Origin: Caballeronia sp. SBC1 | Lineage (GTDB): Bacteria > Pseudomonadota > Gammaproteobacteria > Burkholderiales > Burkholderiaceae | Direction of reading: 5' to 3' | Length of the DNA: 64,000 nt | Assembly: GCF_011493005.1 (NCBI RefSeq) | Contig: NZ_CP049158.1 | Coordinates: forward strand, 992,001-1,056,000 | Notes under the pieces: generated by a model | What the model was told of the DNA's origin: nothing | Database searches by the model: none | What the model saw: only the letters and a program-made list of their open reading frames with translations | Program-made: the position numbers and the translations under genes | Shown: positions 8,636-17,495 of the stretch, one piece after another | Layout of the letters: every line of letters begins with the position of its first letter | Position numbering within the stretch: position 1 is the stretch's first letter

Positions 8636-9175
8636 ATGAAGTATCCAAGACTTGCATTACTCGTTTCAATGGGGGTTTCGCTCGGCATTCTCGGCGGGTG
8701 CGCCGTGGTGCCCACGGGACCGAGCGTGATGGCCCTTCCTGGTACCGGCAAGACTTTTGACCAGTTCCGTGCGGACGATGGTTCGTGTCGTCAGTTTGCA
8801 TATGGACAGGTTGGCGGCGACCAGGCCAATCAGTCCACTACCAATAGCGTGGTAGGCAGCGCGGTAGTCGGCACGGCGCTGGGCGCGGCTGCAGGTGCGG
8901 CGTTCAATGGCGGTTCGGGCGCCGCGGTAGGTGCTGGCGCTGGCTTGCTGGCCGGCAGTTTGTTTGGTGCGAGCAACGCACAAGGTTCGGCCTATGACGT
9001 ACAGCGCCGCTATGACCAGGCGTATCTGCAGTGCATGTATGCAAACGGTAACCGGGTGCCAATGCGCGGGCGAATGATGAGCGCACCACCACCGCAAGGC
9101 GTTTATTCGACGCAACCACCGCCTCCGCCACCGCCGCCCGGGATGCCGCCGCCTCCGCCGCCGCAAGGGTATTGA
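8636..9175 (+). CDS. glycine-zipper outer membrane lipoprotein
   Basis: 179 residues. The leader ends in a lipobox (SLGILGGC), predicting lipidation at Cys22. A Gly/Ala-rich double zipper occupies about 72-115 (GSAVVGTALGAAAGAAFNGG, then GAAVGAGAGLLAGSLFG), as in SlyB/YMGG-like proteins that insert in or span the outer membrane. The C-terminus is a run of prolines and ends in QGY. ATG follows a GGAAGATCAAAGC ribosome region. It is probably co-transcribed with the preceding gene. Confidence 0.85.
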   Translation: MKYPRLALLVSMGVSLGILGGCAVVPTGPSVMALPGTGKTFDQFRADDGSCRQFAYGQVGGDQANQSTTNSVVGSAVVGTALGAAAGAAFNGGSGAAVGAGAGLLAGSLFGASNAQGSAYDVQRRYDQAYLQCMYANGNRVPMRGRMMSAPPPQGVYSTQPPPPPPPPGMPPPPPPQGY

Positions 9176-9215
9176 AGAAAGCGAGCTTTCGTTGCGCTTG
9201 CGTTGTTTTCGCCGG

Positions 9216-9264
9216 TTTCGTTCGCACCCGGACAACGGGCTCAGTGGGAGGAGTGCGAACGAAA
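9216..9264. terminator. inverted repeat between convergent genes
   Basis: TTTCGTTCGCAC at 9216-9227 and GTGCGAACGAAA at 9253-9264 pair perfectly over 12 bp with a 25-base loop, between the ends of the lipoprotein and iclR-family genes. No strong T-run follows on either strand, so a bidirectional terminator is likely but unproven. Confidence 0.45.
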
Positions 9265-9267
9265 AAC

Positions 9268-10092
9268 CTATCCGAGAGTACGGATTGAATTGCTGATTCC
9301 GCGCGCGCAATCAATCACAGCCGGTGCCAGGCGCTGCTCCGCTTCGGCGAGCGTCCAGCGACTAATGGGCGCAACAACATGCACTGCTCCCACCGGCCGC
9401 CGCTCCCCGTCAAGCACGGCCGCTGCAATCGTCATATCGCCGATAAACAACTCCTCCCGATTGGACGCATAGCCGCTGAGCCTTCCCTGCGCCAGCCGCG
9501 CGCCGATCTCGCCCAAGTCGGTCACCGTGTACTGCGTATGTGCCACTCGCGCGCTTCCCTCCAGCAGCACGCGTGACTCATCCTCCGGCAACGCCGCCAG
9601 ATACGCCCTCCCCGATGCCGTGCAATACATCGGAATGCGACTGCCAATAGGCATGTGGATCGGCAAGAACTTCGTACACACGAACCGCCCCACGTACACC
9701 ATCTCAACGCCATCCGGCTCCGTCAGGTTGGTCGTCTCCCCGGTCACATTCGTCAGCTCCGACAGGAACGGATTCGCGACATCAATCAACGTATCCGCCG
9801 CCAGATAGTTAAAGCCAATCTGCATCGCCTTCACCGCAAGCTGGTAACGCTTCGTGCGCGGATGCTTCTTCACATACCCCAGCTTTTCCAGCGTGTAGAT
9901 CATCCGCTGCGCCGAACTCTTGGTGATTGACGTGGCCTCCGCCACCTCCGGCAGCGTCATGGTCCGCCGCTGCGCGCTGAACGCTCGCAACACCGCAATG
10001 CCCTTTTCCAACGACTGATTGAACAACGTATCCGGCGCGTCGTCGGCTACGGCAGGCACGTCCGCAGGAAGGTCCAGCTTGTTTCGGTTCAT
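9268..10092 (-). CDS. IclR-family transcriptional regulator
   Basis: 274 residues from MNRNKLD; an upstream in-frame ATG at 10146 would add 18 residues of unlikely sequence. An N-terminal winged helix-turn-helix lies at about 25-85 (SLEKGIAVLRAF, TLPEVAEATSITKSSAQRMI). The IclR ligand domain follows (ETTNLTEPDGVEMVYVGRFV, ISRWTLAEAEQRLAPAVIDC). It is divergent from the amino-acid ABC transporter genes and likely controls them in response to a small organic ligand. A short palindrome lies in the shared promoter region. Confidence 0.9.
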   Translation of the reverse strand: MNRNKLDLPADVPAVADDAPDTLFNQSLEKGIAVLRAFSAQRRTMTLPEVAEATSITKSSAQRMIYTLEKLGYVKKHPRTKRYQLAVKAMQIGFNYLAADTLIDVANPFLSELTNVTGETTNLTEPDGVEMVYVGRFVCTKFLPIHMPIGSRIPMYCTASGRAYLAALPEDESRVLLEGSARVAHTQYTVTDLGEIGARLAQGRLSGYASNREELFIGDMTIAAAVLDGERRPVGAVHVVAPISRWTLAEAEQRLAPAVIDCARGISNSIRTLG

Positions 10093-10145
10093 GGATTTAC
10101 CCAATTGTTTGGATCGGGGCTCGGGCCCACACTGCAACACTACCA

Positions 10146-10160
10146 TATCGAATATCGATA
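10146..10160. promoter_or_regulatory. putative IclR-type operator
   Basis: TATCGA-ATA-TCGATA, a 15-bp hyphenated palindrome, followed by AT-rich sequence, lies between the divergent iclR-family gene and the ABC transporter genes. Its position and symmetry fit a regulator site. Confidence 0.4.
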
Positions 10161-10259
10161 CGCATATTTCGATTGACGATTTTTTTGTCTCGAATAAGAT
10201 ATCTAAAACCTCAATTAATGATTTTTCTTGTCGACCCTTCCCAATTAGTGGAGAGCCTC

Positions 10260-11027
10260 ATGTTCCAGTTCGTCAAACGCTTCGCCTGTGTCTTTGCAAC
10301 GGGATTGCTGCTCACGGGTGCACCCGCCGTGTCGGTCGCCGCCACGCCCACTTATACGGTCGGGGCGACAGCCACGGGCATTCCGTTCACCTTCCTCGAC
10401 GTCAAGACCAACTCGATCCAGGGCTTGCTGGTCGACGCCATCACGGCGACCGGCAAGGCATCGGGCTTTGACGTCAGCATCGAACAAACCACGTTCTCCT
10501 CATTAATTCCGTCGCTGACGACGAAGAAGATCGACATCATTTCGGCCGCCATGCTGAAGACGCCGGCGCGCCAGCAGGTCGTCGACTTCTCGGACACGGT
10601 GTATTCGTATGGCGAAGGCCTCATCGTGCGCGCCGACGACACCGGTAAATACCCGACCATGGACTCGCTTAAAGGCGAAGTGGTGGGTGCCCAGGTAGGC
10701 ACGGCGTTTGTCGATGCACTGAACAAGAAAGGCATCTTCAAGGAAGTGCGCACCTACGATTCAGTCGCCGACATCATGCGCGACGTTGCGCTCGGACGTA
10801 TCAAGGCGGGCTTCGGTGACCATCCGATCATCGCTTACCAGCTTCAGCACAACCCGAATCCGCAGTTGCGGCTAGTCGCGGAGTATCAGCCGGAAGTGAA
10901 AGGCCAGTTGTGCTTCGTGGTACGCAAGGGCGACACCGCCACGCTCGACCAGTTGAACGCGGGCATCAGGAAGATCAAGACCGACGGCACGCTGATGCAG
11001 ATCATCAAGAAGTGGCAGGTGGAATAA
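10260..11027 (+). CDS. polar amino-acid ABC transporter, periplasmic binding protein
   Basis: 255 residues from MFQFVKRFACVF, which begins a standard signal peptide cleaved after AVSVAA; GGAG lies just upstream. The mature part is a family-3 solute-binding fold (TYTVGATATGIPFTFLD, GLLVDAITATGKASGFD, DIISAAMLKTPARQQVVDFS, then GEVVGAQVGTAFVDAL). It binds a polar amino acid or related amine for import. Permease and ATPase genes follow in order, then an FAD oxidase that may act on the imported compound. Confidence 0.92.
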   Translation: MFQFVKRFACVFATGLLLTGAPAVSVAATPTYTVGATATGIPFTFLDVKTNSIQGLLVDAITATGKASGFDVSIEQTTFSSLIPSLTTKKIDIISAAMLKTPARQQVVDFSDTVYSYGEGLIVRADDTGKYPTMDSLKGEVVGAQVGTAFVDALNKKGIFKEVRTYDSVADIMRDVALGRIKAGFGDHPIIAYQLQHNPNPQLRLVAEYQPEVKGQLCFVVRKGDTATLDQLNAGIRKIKTDGTLMQIIKKWQVE

Positions 11028-11058
11028 CGACGTCCTCAGCATAGAGAGGATAGAAGCC

Positions 11059-11715
11059 ATGTTCTTCCAGAACGCCATCGAGTTCCTGCCGATCCTGCTG
11101 AAAGGCGCGGTCGTCACGATCGAGATCACCTTCTGCTCGTTCATCCTGAGCACGCTGCTCGGCCTCCTGCTGGCGCTGATGCGCGTGTCGTCGAACAAGC
11201 TCGCTTCACGCGCCGCAGCCACGTTTATCAACGTGATCCGCGGCCTGCCGATCATCGTCCAGCTTTTTTATATCTACTTCGTGCTGCCCGATCTCGGCGT
11301 GCGCCTGAGCGCGTTTCAAGCGGGTTTTATCGGGCTGGGTATCGCTTACTCCGTGTATCAGGCCGAAAATTTTCGCGCGGGTATCCAGGCGATCGATCAC
11401 GGGCAGATAGAAGCGGCGCAATCCATCGGCATGCGCGGTGCGCTGATCATGCGGCGCGTGGTGTTGCCGCAGGCGTTCAAGATCGCCTTGCCGCCCTATG
11501 GCAACACGCTCGTGATGATGCTGAAGGACTCGTCGCTCGCGTCCACCATTACGGTCGCTGAAATGACGCGTGCCGGACAGTTGATCGCGTCGTCGACGTT
11601 CCAGAACATGACCGTATTCACGCTGGTTGCGCTGCTGTATCTCGGGCTGAGCCTGCCGCTCGTTTATGGCTTGCGTCGTCTGGAACGCCGTCTCGGCCTC
11701 AAGGGGAAACGATGA
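11059..11715 (+). CDS. polar amino-acid ABC transporter, permease
   Basis: 218 residues of the HisM/GlnP type, with about five transmembrane helices. The N-terminal signature ([20 protein letters not shown]) is typical. The coupling-helix EAA loop is visible around [20 protein letters not shown], followed by [12 protein letters not shown]. The start has GAGAGGA upstream. The final ATGA overlaps the ATPase start, so the two are translationally coupled. It would form a homodimer, as no second permease is present. Confidence 0.93.
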   Translation: MFFQNAIEFLPILLKGAVVTIEITFCSFILSTLLGLLLALMRVSSNKLASRAAATFINVIRGLPIIVQLFYIYFVLPDLGVRLSAFQAGFIGLGIAYSVYQAENFRAGIQAIDHGQIEAAQSIGMRGALIMRRVVLPQAFKIALPPYGNTLVMMLKDSSLASTITVAEMTRAGQLIASSTFQNMTVFTLVALLYLGLSLPLVYGLRRLERRLGLKGKR

Positions 11716-12458
11716 TCAAGGTCGACTCGATTCATAAACGCTTCCACGACCAGGAAGTGCTGAAGGGCGTCAGCCTCAACGTTGAAGCGGGTCAGGTGGT
11801 CTGCCTGATCGGTCCGTCGGGGTCGGGCAAGTCAACGCTCTTGCGATGCATCAACGGCCTGGAAAAACATGACGCCGGCACCATTACCGTGGATGGCCGC
11901 GCAGTCGACGCGCGCTCCCATCACATTCACGAACTGCGCATGCAGGTGGGCATGGTGTTCCAGCGCTTCAACCTGTTTCCACACCGTACTGCGCTGGAAA
12001 ATGTATTCGAAGGTCCGGTGTTCGTCAAAAAAGAAGCCCGTGTGCAAGCCCGCGAAAAAGCGCGCCATCTGCTCGACAAGGTCGGGCTCGCACATCGTAT
12101 GGATGCCTACCCGTCGGAATTGTCGGGTGGTCAGCAGCAACGCGTGGCGATTGCCCGGGCGCTCGCCATGGAGCCCAAGGCCATCCTGTTCGACGAACCT
12201 ACCTCCGCGCTCGATCCGGAACTGGTCGGTGAGGTCCTGAGCGTCATGCGCCAACTCGCGTATGACGGCATGACCATGATTGTGGTCACGCACGAAATGA
12301 GTTTTGCGCGCGAAGTGGCGGACAGGGTGTGCTTTCTCTACGACGGAACGATCTGCGAAGAAGGTGCCGCAGCCGATCTGCTCGAACGTCCGCAACATCC
12401 TCGCACACGCGATTTCCTGCGCCGGGTGCTCACCTCCTCCGACGCGCCTTCAACCTGA
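11712..12458 (+). CDS. polar amino-acid ABC transporter, ATP-binding subunit
   Basis: 248 residues with a full ABC set: Walker [10 protein letters not shown] (about 34-42), Q-loop in [13 protein letters not shown], signature [16 protein letters not shown], Walker [15 protein letters not shown], and the switch His in VVTHEM. It matches the GlnQ/HisP class that energises uptake of polar amino acids. It overlaps the permease by four bases and is followed after nine bases by the FAD oxidase gene. Confidence 0.95.
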   Translation: MIKVDSIHKRFHDQEVLKGVSLNVEAGQVVCLIGPSGSGKSTLLRCINGLEKHDAGTITVDGRAVDARSHHIHELRMQVGMVFQRFNLFPHRTALENVFEGPVFVKKEARVQAREKARHLLDKVGLAHRMDAYPSELSGGQQQRVAIARALAMEPKAILFDEPTSALDPELVGEVLSVMRQLAYDGMTMIVVTHEMSFAREVADRVCFLYDGTICEEGAAADLLERPQHPRTRDFLRRVLTSSDAPST

Positions 12459-12467
12459 CTATCCAAC

Positions 12468-13760
12468 ATGAGCATTGTTGAAGTTGCACGACCCTTGCCG
12501 CCCTCTCTCTGGGCCGCGACTGCGGAACCGGCCGTCGATACTCCTCCGCTCGACACGTCCGTCCGAACCGATATTCTTATAGTCGGTGCGGGTTATACGG
12601 GTCTGTCGAGCGCATTGCATCTTGCCAGGCACGGCTTGAAAGTCTGCGTGATCGATGCGAATGAACCGGGCTGGGGTGCGTCCGGCCGCAACGGCGGACA
12701 GGTGATCCCCGGGCTGAAATACGATCCCGACGAACTCATCCGCCGGTATGGTTCACGCGAAGGCGAAGCGCTCGCGCAGATCGCGGGCAGCGCCGCGGAC
12801 ACGGTCTTCGACCTGATCGAACGTCACCAGATCCAATGCGATGCCACCCGCAATGGCTGGATCCAACCTACGCATTCGGACAAGCTGCTCGGCACGCTGC
12901 ACGCCCGTGCGCGGCAGTGGGAAGCTCGCGGTGCGCCGGTCGAACTACTCGACCGCGCACAGGTTGCGAAGCGTCTCGGCACGGAAACTTTCGTGGGGGG
13001 CTGGATCGACAAACGCGCCGGCAGCGTACAGCCCCTGAGTTATGCGCGTGGACTGGCGCGCGCGGCGAAGGCAGCGGGTGTATCTATTCACAGCGCAACC
13101 CGTGCCGTCGCGCTCGAACGGCGTTCCGACGCATGGCGCGTGCGATGTGCGGGCGGTGTGGTCATCGATGCGAAACAGGTGCTGCTCGCAACCAATGGTT
13201 ATACCGATGCACTTTGGCCCGGCCTCGCGCAATCGGTGATCGCGGCGAACAGTTTCATTGTCGCAACCCGGCCTTTACCCGACGATATTTCCGCAACCGT
13301 GCTGCCTGGACGCGAAGTCGCGTCGGACTCGCGGCGGCTCCTGCTGTATTTCCGCAAGGACGCCGCAGGCCGCTTGCTGATGGGCGGCCGCGGTCCCTTC
13401 CGCGATCCGCGTACTGCCGCCGATTGGGCGCATCTTGAACGCGCATCGCGGTTGATGTATCCGCAGCTCGAAGGCATTGAATATGAATACCGATGGGCGG
13501 GACGCATCGCCATTACGCGTGACTTCCTGCCGCATGTGCACACGCCTGCCGAGGGCTTGACCATAGCGCTGGGTTACAACGGGCGCGGCATCGCGATGGC
13601 GACAACCTTGGGCAAACACCTCGCCGCGTTCATGAGCGGCGCGGCAAAGGGGTTGCCTCTCCCGCCGACGTCGATCAAGCCGATCCCCTTTCATGCGTTG
13701 CAGCGCATTTATATCAGCGCGGGGGTGGCGTGGTACGGCTTGCTGGATGCGCTGTCCTGA
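12468..13760 (+). CDS. FAD-dependent amine/amino-acid oxidoreductase (DAO family)
   Basis: 430 residues. An N-terminal dinucleotide fold begins at about residue 36 (DILIVGAGYTGLSSALHLAR, the GxGxxG motif), then VIDANEPGWGASGRNGGQV, typical of glycine oxidase/gamma-glutamylputrescine oxidase relatives. The C-terminal FAD contact GYNGRGIAMATTLGKHLA is also present. It would oxidise a C-N bond in an amino acid or polyamine, giving an oxo product. It is last in the transporter operon; its substrate is presumably the imported compound. The exact reaction cannot be fixed from sequence. Confidence 0.88.
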   Translation: MSIVEVARPLPPSLWAATAEPAVDTPPLDTSVRTDILIVGAGYTGLSSALHLARHGLKVCVIDANEPGWGASGRNGGQVIPGLKYDPDELIRRYGSREGEALAQIAGSAADTVFDLIERHQIQCDATRNGWIQPTHSDKLLGTLHARARQWEARGAPVELLDRAQVAKRLGTETFVGGWIDKRAGSVQPLSYARGLARAAKAAGVSIHSATRAVALERRSDAWRVRCAGGVVIDAKQVLLATNGYTDALWPGLAQSVIAANSFIVATRPLPDDISATVLPGREVASDSRRLLLYFRKDAAGRLLMGGRGPFRDPRTAADWAHLERASRLMYPQLEGIEYEYRWAGRIAITRDFLPHVHTPAEGLTIALGYNGRGIAMATTLGKHLAAFMSGAAKGLPLPPTSIKPIPFHALQRIYISAGVAWYGLLDALS

Positions 13761-13900
13761 CAACTGTCCGATGATGGCCCGCGTGCTTCGCTGCAGACCG
13801 GCTTAGGGGTAAGCCGCAACCAGACCGCGCCGGCTCGCCGAAAAAAAACCTCCGGGAACCGAAGAGGCGTAAATTCATTGGATAGGTTCCGGCCGGTTGC

Positions 13901-13952
13901 GTGGCTCATTTAGGTGGCTCATTTAGGTGGCTCATTTAGGTGGCTCATTTAC
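13901..13952 (+). repeat. four tandem 13-bp units
   Basis: GTGGCTCATTTAG is repeated head to tail at 13901, 13914 and 13927; the fourth unit at 13940 differs in its last base, and a partial fifth (GCGGCTCAT) follows. It lies 59 bases upstream of the His-rich protein gene. This is a microsatellite-scale tract likely to vary in copy number. Confidence 0.9.
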
Positions 13953-14010
13953 GCGGCTCATGCAGCGGGTCAAACGTCGAAGTCGGACAAGTCGTACAGG
14001 AGGAGTAACC

Positions 14011-14481
14011 ATGAACACAAAACAAAGCAAAAAGGGACATCTCGAAGCCGCAGCGTCGCATCACGAGCAGGCCGCGCGATTTCACCGCGAGGCGTCGCAC
14101 CATTTCGAAGCGGGCAAGGACCACGACCATGCTGCCCATCAGGCGATCATGGCACATGGTCACGCGCTTCACGCCATAGATGAAGCCAACAGCGTCGTCA
14201 AACACAACGCGGGTGCGTCGACTGTACTGCCTCCGCCAACAGGCTCGGCCGAAAACACGACCGCAGCGCAGCATCACGCAGCCGCCGCGGAACTCCATGG
14301 GCAAGCGGCGCAGCATCTGCGCCACGCAGCCAAGCTCTTCGACGATGACCGCAGCGCTGTCGCTCACGACACCCAGTTAGCGTTTTCCCTTGCCGTGCGC
14401 GCGTTATCCCACGGCAACGAAGCGGCCAGGCAACATGTCACGTCGATGCGTGAGAAAAGTCCGGCGGCCGGCGCCGCATGA
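14011..14481 (+). CDS. histidine/alanine-rich helical protein of unknown function
   Basis: 156 residues from MNTKQSKKG, preceded by a strong AGGAGGAG site; upstream in-frame starts run into the 13-bp repeats and are unlikely. The protein has no signal peptide and is built of two related helical halves. The first is HLEAAASHHEQAARFHREAS then HHFEAGKDHDHAAHQAIMAH; the second is HHAAAAELHGQAAQHLRHAA. A short Pro/Gly linker joins them. The regular His and Ala spacing suggests four-helix or coiled packing and possible metal binding. I do not recognise a named family. Confidence 0.75.
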   Translation: MNTKQSKKGHLEAAASHHEQAARFHREASHHFEAGKDHDHAAHQAIMAHGHALHAIDEANSVVKHNAGASTVLPPPTGSAENTTAAQHHAAAAELHGQAAQHLRHAAKLFDDDRSAVAHDTQLAFSLAVRALSHGNEAARQHVTSMREKSPAAGAA

Positions 14482-14641
14482 GAGCGCGCGTTTGAAAGTA
14501 GGTTGCCGGTAGCAAAACATAGACACCATCACCGCCCTGGCCTCTTCAATCAGAACTCGCTGAACGAAACGCCAGGGCGCATCCGTGTAGTGATCCGGCC
14601 GTGGGTCGCCGTGGGTGAAGCCGAGGGCATTGCAATCCGAC

Positions 14642-16174
14642 CTAGATCGTGACGGCCGCTCCGCCAAATGGCTCGGCCATGCTGGTTTGGTTTCTGCCAG
14701 AAGCCTTTGCCCGATACACGGCCTGGTCTGCCGCTTTGATCAGCGCGAGCGCGTCGGCCACCTCTTCGGTCTCTGTACACGCCACGCCGATGCTCACCGT
14801 GATGACCCCATGTTCGCTACCGTTATGTTCAATAGCCAGTCCTCGCACAGCCGCGTGAATAGCGGCTGCAACCACAGCCGCCTCCGCACCGCCCGTCTCG
14901 GGCAGCACCACAACAAACTCCTCGCCCCCGAAGCGCGCAGCAATATCGCCCGGCCGCTGGCTGTTACGCGCGATCGCCTGAGCGACGGCGGTTAACGCGT
15001 CGTCACCGGCCTGATGACCGTACGTGTCGTTGTAGTTTTTAAACCGGTCGATATCCACGAACAAAAGCGCCAATGGTTTTCCCGAACGTTTGGAACGCTG
15101 CCATTCGAGCATGAGACGATCGTCCAGACTGCGGCGGTTACTCAACCCTGTCAGCCCGTCTATACGCGTCATGTCGCGCAACTGTTCCTCTACTAGCAGC
15201 CTGTGCCGGAATTCCACGGAGAGAAGCTGCGCGGCAAACAACAGGCCGACAATTAGCAGCGCAGTGACAATGCCGATATACCACGCCCGGCTCGTCCAGT
15301 CCGCGAAGACGTAACGGGTCGCGGGCGCAATTATCACGATCATCTTCAGCTTGTCGAACTTGCGAAAGTTATAGAGCCGTTCCTCCCCGTCTGTTCCAGA
15401 CGTGCCGATGAACGACGTCTCATGCATCTGCCTGAAGCGCTCGAAGTTTTTTCGTCCACTGAAGTTTTCGTCGACCGGGATTCCGTCGTTCGGATAACGC
15501 AGGATCACATGGCCGTCGTCCTGCAAGAGCGTGATGTTCCCACCGGGTCCGAGCTGGACGCCCGACAGCAAGTTCTGGAAGTAGTCGAGCCGAAAGGCTG
15601 CTACCACCACCCCGGCGAACGAGCCATCAGGATGGTTCACCCGTCGGCTGAACATGAGATCGACTTCGCCAGGATTCAGACGCGACTGCAGTGGACGGCT
15701 GACGAACAGTCCAAGATTCGGATTGTCGCGATGAACGGTGAACCATGTGCGATCAGCCAGATCCACGCTGCGCGGAACCGCGCTTGTGGAATCCACAATA
15801 ATCTTGCCTCTTGAATCGAGGCACAACAACGAGCCTATGTACTGGCTGGCGGTAGCCGATCTGTCGAAGAGAAGTTCCCGCCTCAGGCGGTCCGGCAGCC
15901 GCATGACGTCTGCGTCTTGTGCGCCGTCCACGGCCGCTTGAATGGAGAGGTCCGTGAGTTCAGAGGTGTAGGTGATGTCATGTTCAATGACCCGGGCCAG
16001 ATTGTCCGCGTTTTCGATAGCACGAGCAGTCGCGTCCTGACGCGCCTGCACCAGAACAGCCAGGGCGAACCCAAGCACGATGAGCGAGAAAGCGATGCTG
16101 CCAAGACCTATTGCATTCGGATGGCGCGCTAAAGCCGCTCTGAGCCGAAAGAAAATAGTCGGTTTTTTTAACAT
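14642..16174 (-). CDS. membrane diguanylate cyclase with dCache sensor
   Basis: 510 residues. Two transmembrane helices (about 22-43 and 298-320) bracket a periplasmic dCache-like sensor (SLLCLDSRGKIIVDST, FVSRPLQSRLNPGEVDLMFS, GPGGNITLLQDDGHVI). The cytoplasmic GGDEF domain has DGLTGLSNRRSLDDRL, FVDIDRFKNYNDTYGHQAGD and the active-site GGEEF at 416-420. An RxxD inhibitory site (RPGD, 407-410) lies five residues before it, predicting product inhibition. It makes c-di-GMP from GTP in response to an external ligand. It is a single-gene unit. Confidence 0.94.
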   Translation of the reverse strand: MLKKPTIFFRLRAALARHPNAIGLGSIAFSLIVLGFALAVLVQARQDATARAIENADNLARVIEHDITYTSELTDLSIQAAVDGAQDADVMRLPDRLRRELLFDRSATASQYIGSLLCLDSRGKIIVDSTSAVPRSVDLADRTWFTVHRDNPNLGLFVSRPLQSRLNPGEVDLMFSRRVNHPDGSFAGVVVAAFRLDYFQNLLSGVQLGPGGNITLLQDDGHVILRYPNDGIPVDENFSGRKNFERFRQMHETSFIGTSGTDGEERLYNFRKFDKLKMIVIIAPATRYVFADWTSRAWYIGIVTALLIVGLLFAAQLLSVEFRHRLLVEEQLRDMTRIDGLTGLSNRRSLDDRLMLEWQRSKRSGKPLALLFVDIDRFKNYNDTYGHQAGDDALTAVAQAIARNSQRPGDIAARFGGEEFVVVLPETGGAEAAVVAAAIHAAVRGLAIEHNGSEHGVITVSIGVACTETEEVADALALIKAADQAVYRAKASGRNQTSMAEPFGGAAVTI

Positions 16175-16524
16175 TCGAAGGCTTCCAACGCTAAGGCGCT
16201 ATTGTCTGGCGCTTGTCGGACCCGAGCCGGCCCGCGCCTCTTTGCACTTCGTCGATCGACCCTCCCGCTTGAGGGCGGTTTCCCTAAAGCCGCAATCACC
16301 CATGCAATCGGTCAATGCCCTGGATGTGCATCCCACCTTTTGATTATTTTGCTTGGCTCCGGGTCTTAGTGGGCATCCTGGCACCTATTCGTCATGCAAT
16401 TATTCTAAGCGCTCCCGGGTAGCGCGCGATGATCTTTCTTCTAGGGCGCGCTTTACGTGTCAAGGCAATCATTGCGATGCAACGCTGTCAAGCTTACGCG
16501 TCGCGCCGCGCAACGCCAGACGCG
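16175..16524. other. non-coding interval upstream of the diguanylate cyclase
   Basis: No gene could be supported here; short open frames lack ribosome sites. It should hold the diguanylate cyclase promoter (minus strand) and ends at a strong bidirectional terminator. Confidence 0.5.
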
Positions 16525-16560
16525 AAAAAGCCGTTGCGGCAGAATGCCGAACGGCTTTTT
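16525..16560. terminator. bidirectional rho-independent terminator
   Basis: AAAAAGCCGTT at 16525-16535 and AACGGCTTTTT at 16550-16560 pair perfectly. The stem is extended by CGGC/GCCG around an AGAAT loop, with one bulged G. T5 runs end both strands. On the minus strand it lies 135 bases after the small His-rich protein gene; on the plus strand no gene precedes it. Confidence 0.85.
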
Positions 16561-16695
16561 CAAAAACTGCTTGATGCCATGCTGGTGCAAATGCTTGTAT
16601 CCGCTGGGAGATCTTGGAGGTCTTCCTATTGATGCCGCGGATTCAATCAGCGATCAATGCCGTGCCGCACATCGATCGGCCGAAAAGCTCCGTAA

Positions 16696-16836
16696 TCAAC
16701 GGCAGCGATTTTCCCAATGATGATGCACCCTGACTTTGTGGCACTCGCGATGGTGATGATACGGCTGGGCGAAGGCCGGGGCGGCAGCGCAGAACGTCGT
16801 AGCCAAGAGAGCGAGGGTGATGGCAATTTTCTTCAT
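16696..16836 (-). CDS. small secreted His-rich peptide
   Basis: 46 residues from MKKIAITLALL; an in-frame ATG four codons earlier (MENT) is equally close to the GGAAAA site. A textbook signal peptide (ALLATTFCAAAPAFA) would leave a mature peptide of about 23 residues rich in His, Arg and Cys (QPYHHHRECHKVRVHHHWEN). The His clusters and two Cys suggest metal binding or surface charge. Related short peptides are frequent in Burkholderia genomes without known function. The terminator at 16525-16560 probably ends its mRNA. Confidence 0.7.
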   Translation of the reverse strand: MKKIAITLALLATTFCAAAPAFAQPYHHHRECHKVRVHHHWENRCR

Positions 16837-17339
16837 GGTATTTTCCATAGGTGTGAGGCTGGCAAAAAAGTGAAGTGGCTTCACATAGCGGGACATTCAC
16901 GCACAGGTAGTACAGACGCCGACATCGGCGGACGAGCTCAACGACACACCTCAACCCGAGCATTCATGGTTGACGATGTTGCCGATCACGCGTTCCAAGA
17001 GGTTTCCCGCCGGTCGATGGTTGTCCACCTACTTCCCTGTTAACGGCCCGAAAGCGAAATGGATAACAACTTTTCGCAAATTTTTGTGCTGAATAACGAT
17101 GGGGTTTACGTGAATCAAGTGGTAAATCAAGACGTGAATCAAGGCCCGAATTGGAACGTGGATCAACTCTCGTCAATCCTTCAGTCAATACAATTGCACT
17201 GTCGGTATTTTGTAATCTATCCCAGCGTGATATGCCGTTCATTGATTACACTGAATCTCCGGCTTCGGCATTCAGTAGTAGCAGGCATACGCAAAGTTTG
17301 TTCCTTCTATTGAAAAGACAGCTTGTCATGCGGTGTAAC
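16837..17339. other. non-coding interval with a short degenerate direct repeat
   Basis: No supported gene. Around 17110-17145 a GTGAATCAAG-like unit occurs three times (one copy degenerate) in an AT-richer stretch. TTGAAA near 17310 with TGTAAC 18 bases on is a possible promoter for the RNA proposed next. Confidence 0.4.
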
Positions 17340-17472
17340 GCATGTAAGCAGTCTTGCAACGCACGAGACGCATGCTCGGCATACACTCGACATGCGTCTT
17401 CTCCCAAGACGCGGTTGTGAGTGATGCAAGTGACTGCAGCTTGGCCCGCCCTCTTGGGTGGGCCGTTTTTTT
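17340..17472 (+). ncRNA. candidate small RNA ending in a strong terminator
   Basis: An orphan intrinsic terminator at 17443-17472 is preceded by a separate perfect stem, AGACGCATG at 17366-17374 with CATGCGTCT at 17391-17399. No protein gene accounts for the terminator on this strand. A promoter-like TTGAAA...TGTAAC pair lies just upstream. The 5' end is a guess. An alternative is a transcription attenuator for the small secreted protein that starts 24 bases later. Confidence 0.4.
17443..17472 (+). terminator. rho-independent terminator
   Basis: GGCCCGCCC, loop TCTTG, GGTGGGCC (with one G-U pair) followed by G and T7. It ends 23 bases before the start of the next small gene. Confidence 0.88.
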
Positions 17473-17495
17473 CTTCACGAACAAACGAGTCACTA

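Noticed and set aside
13901..13961. Possible CRISPR-like array
   Set aside because: The 13-bp units are directly contiguous with no spacers and there are no cas genes.
17059..17313. 84-codon frame with Val-Asn-Gln repeats
   Set aside because: The start has no ribosome site and the later half is unlike protein; the repeats are explained by the short DNA repeat GTGAATCAAG.
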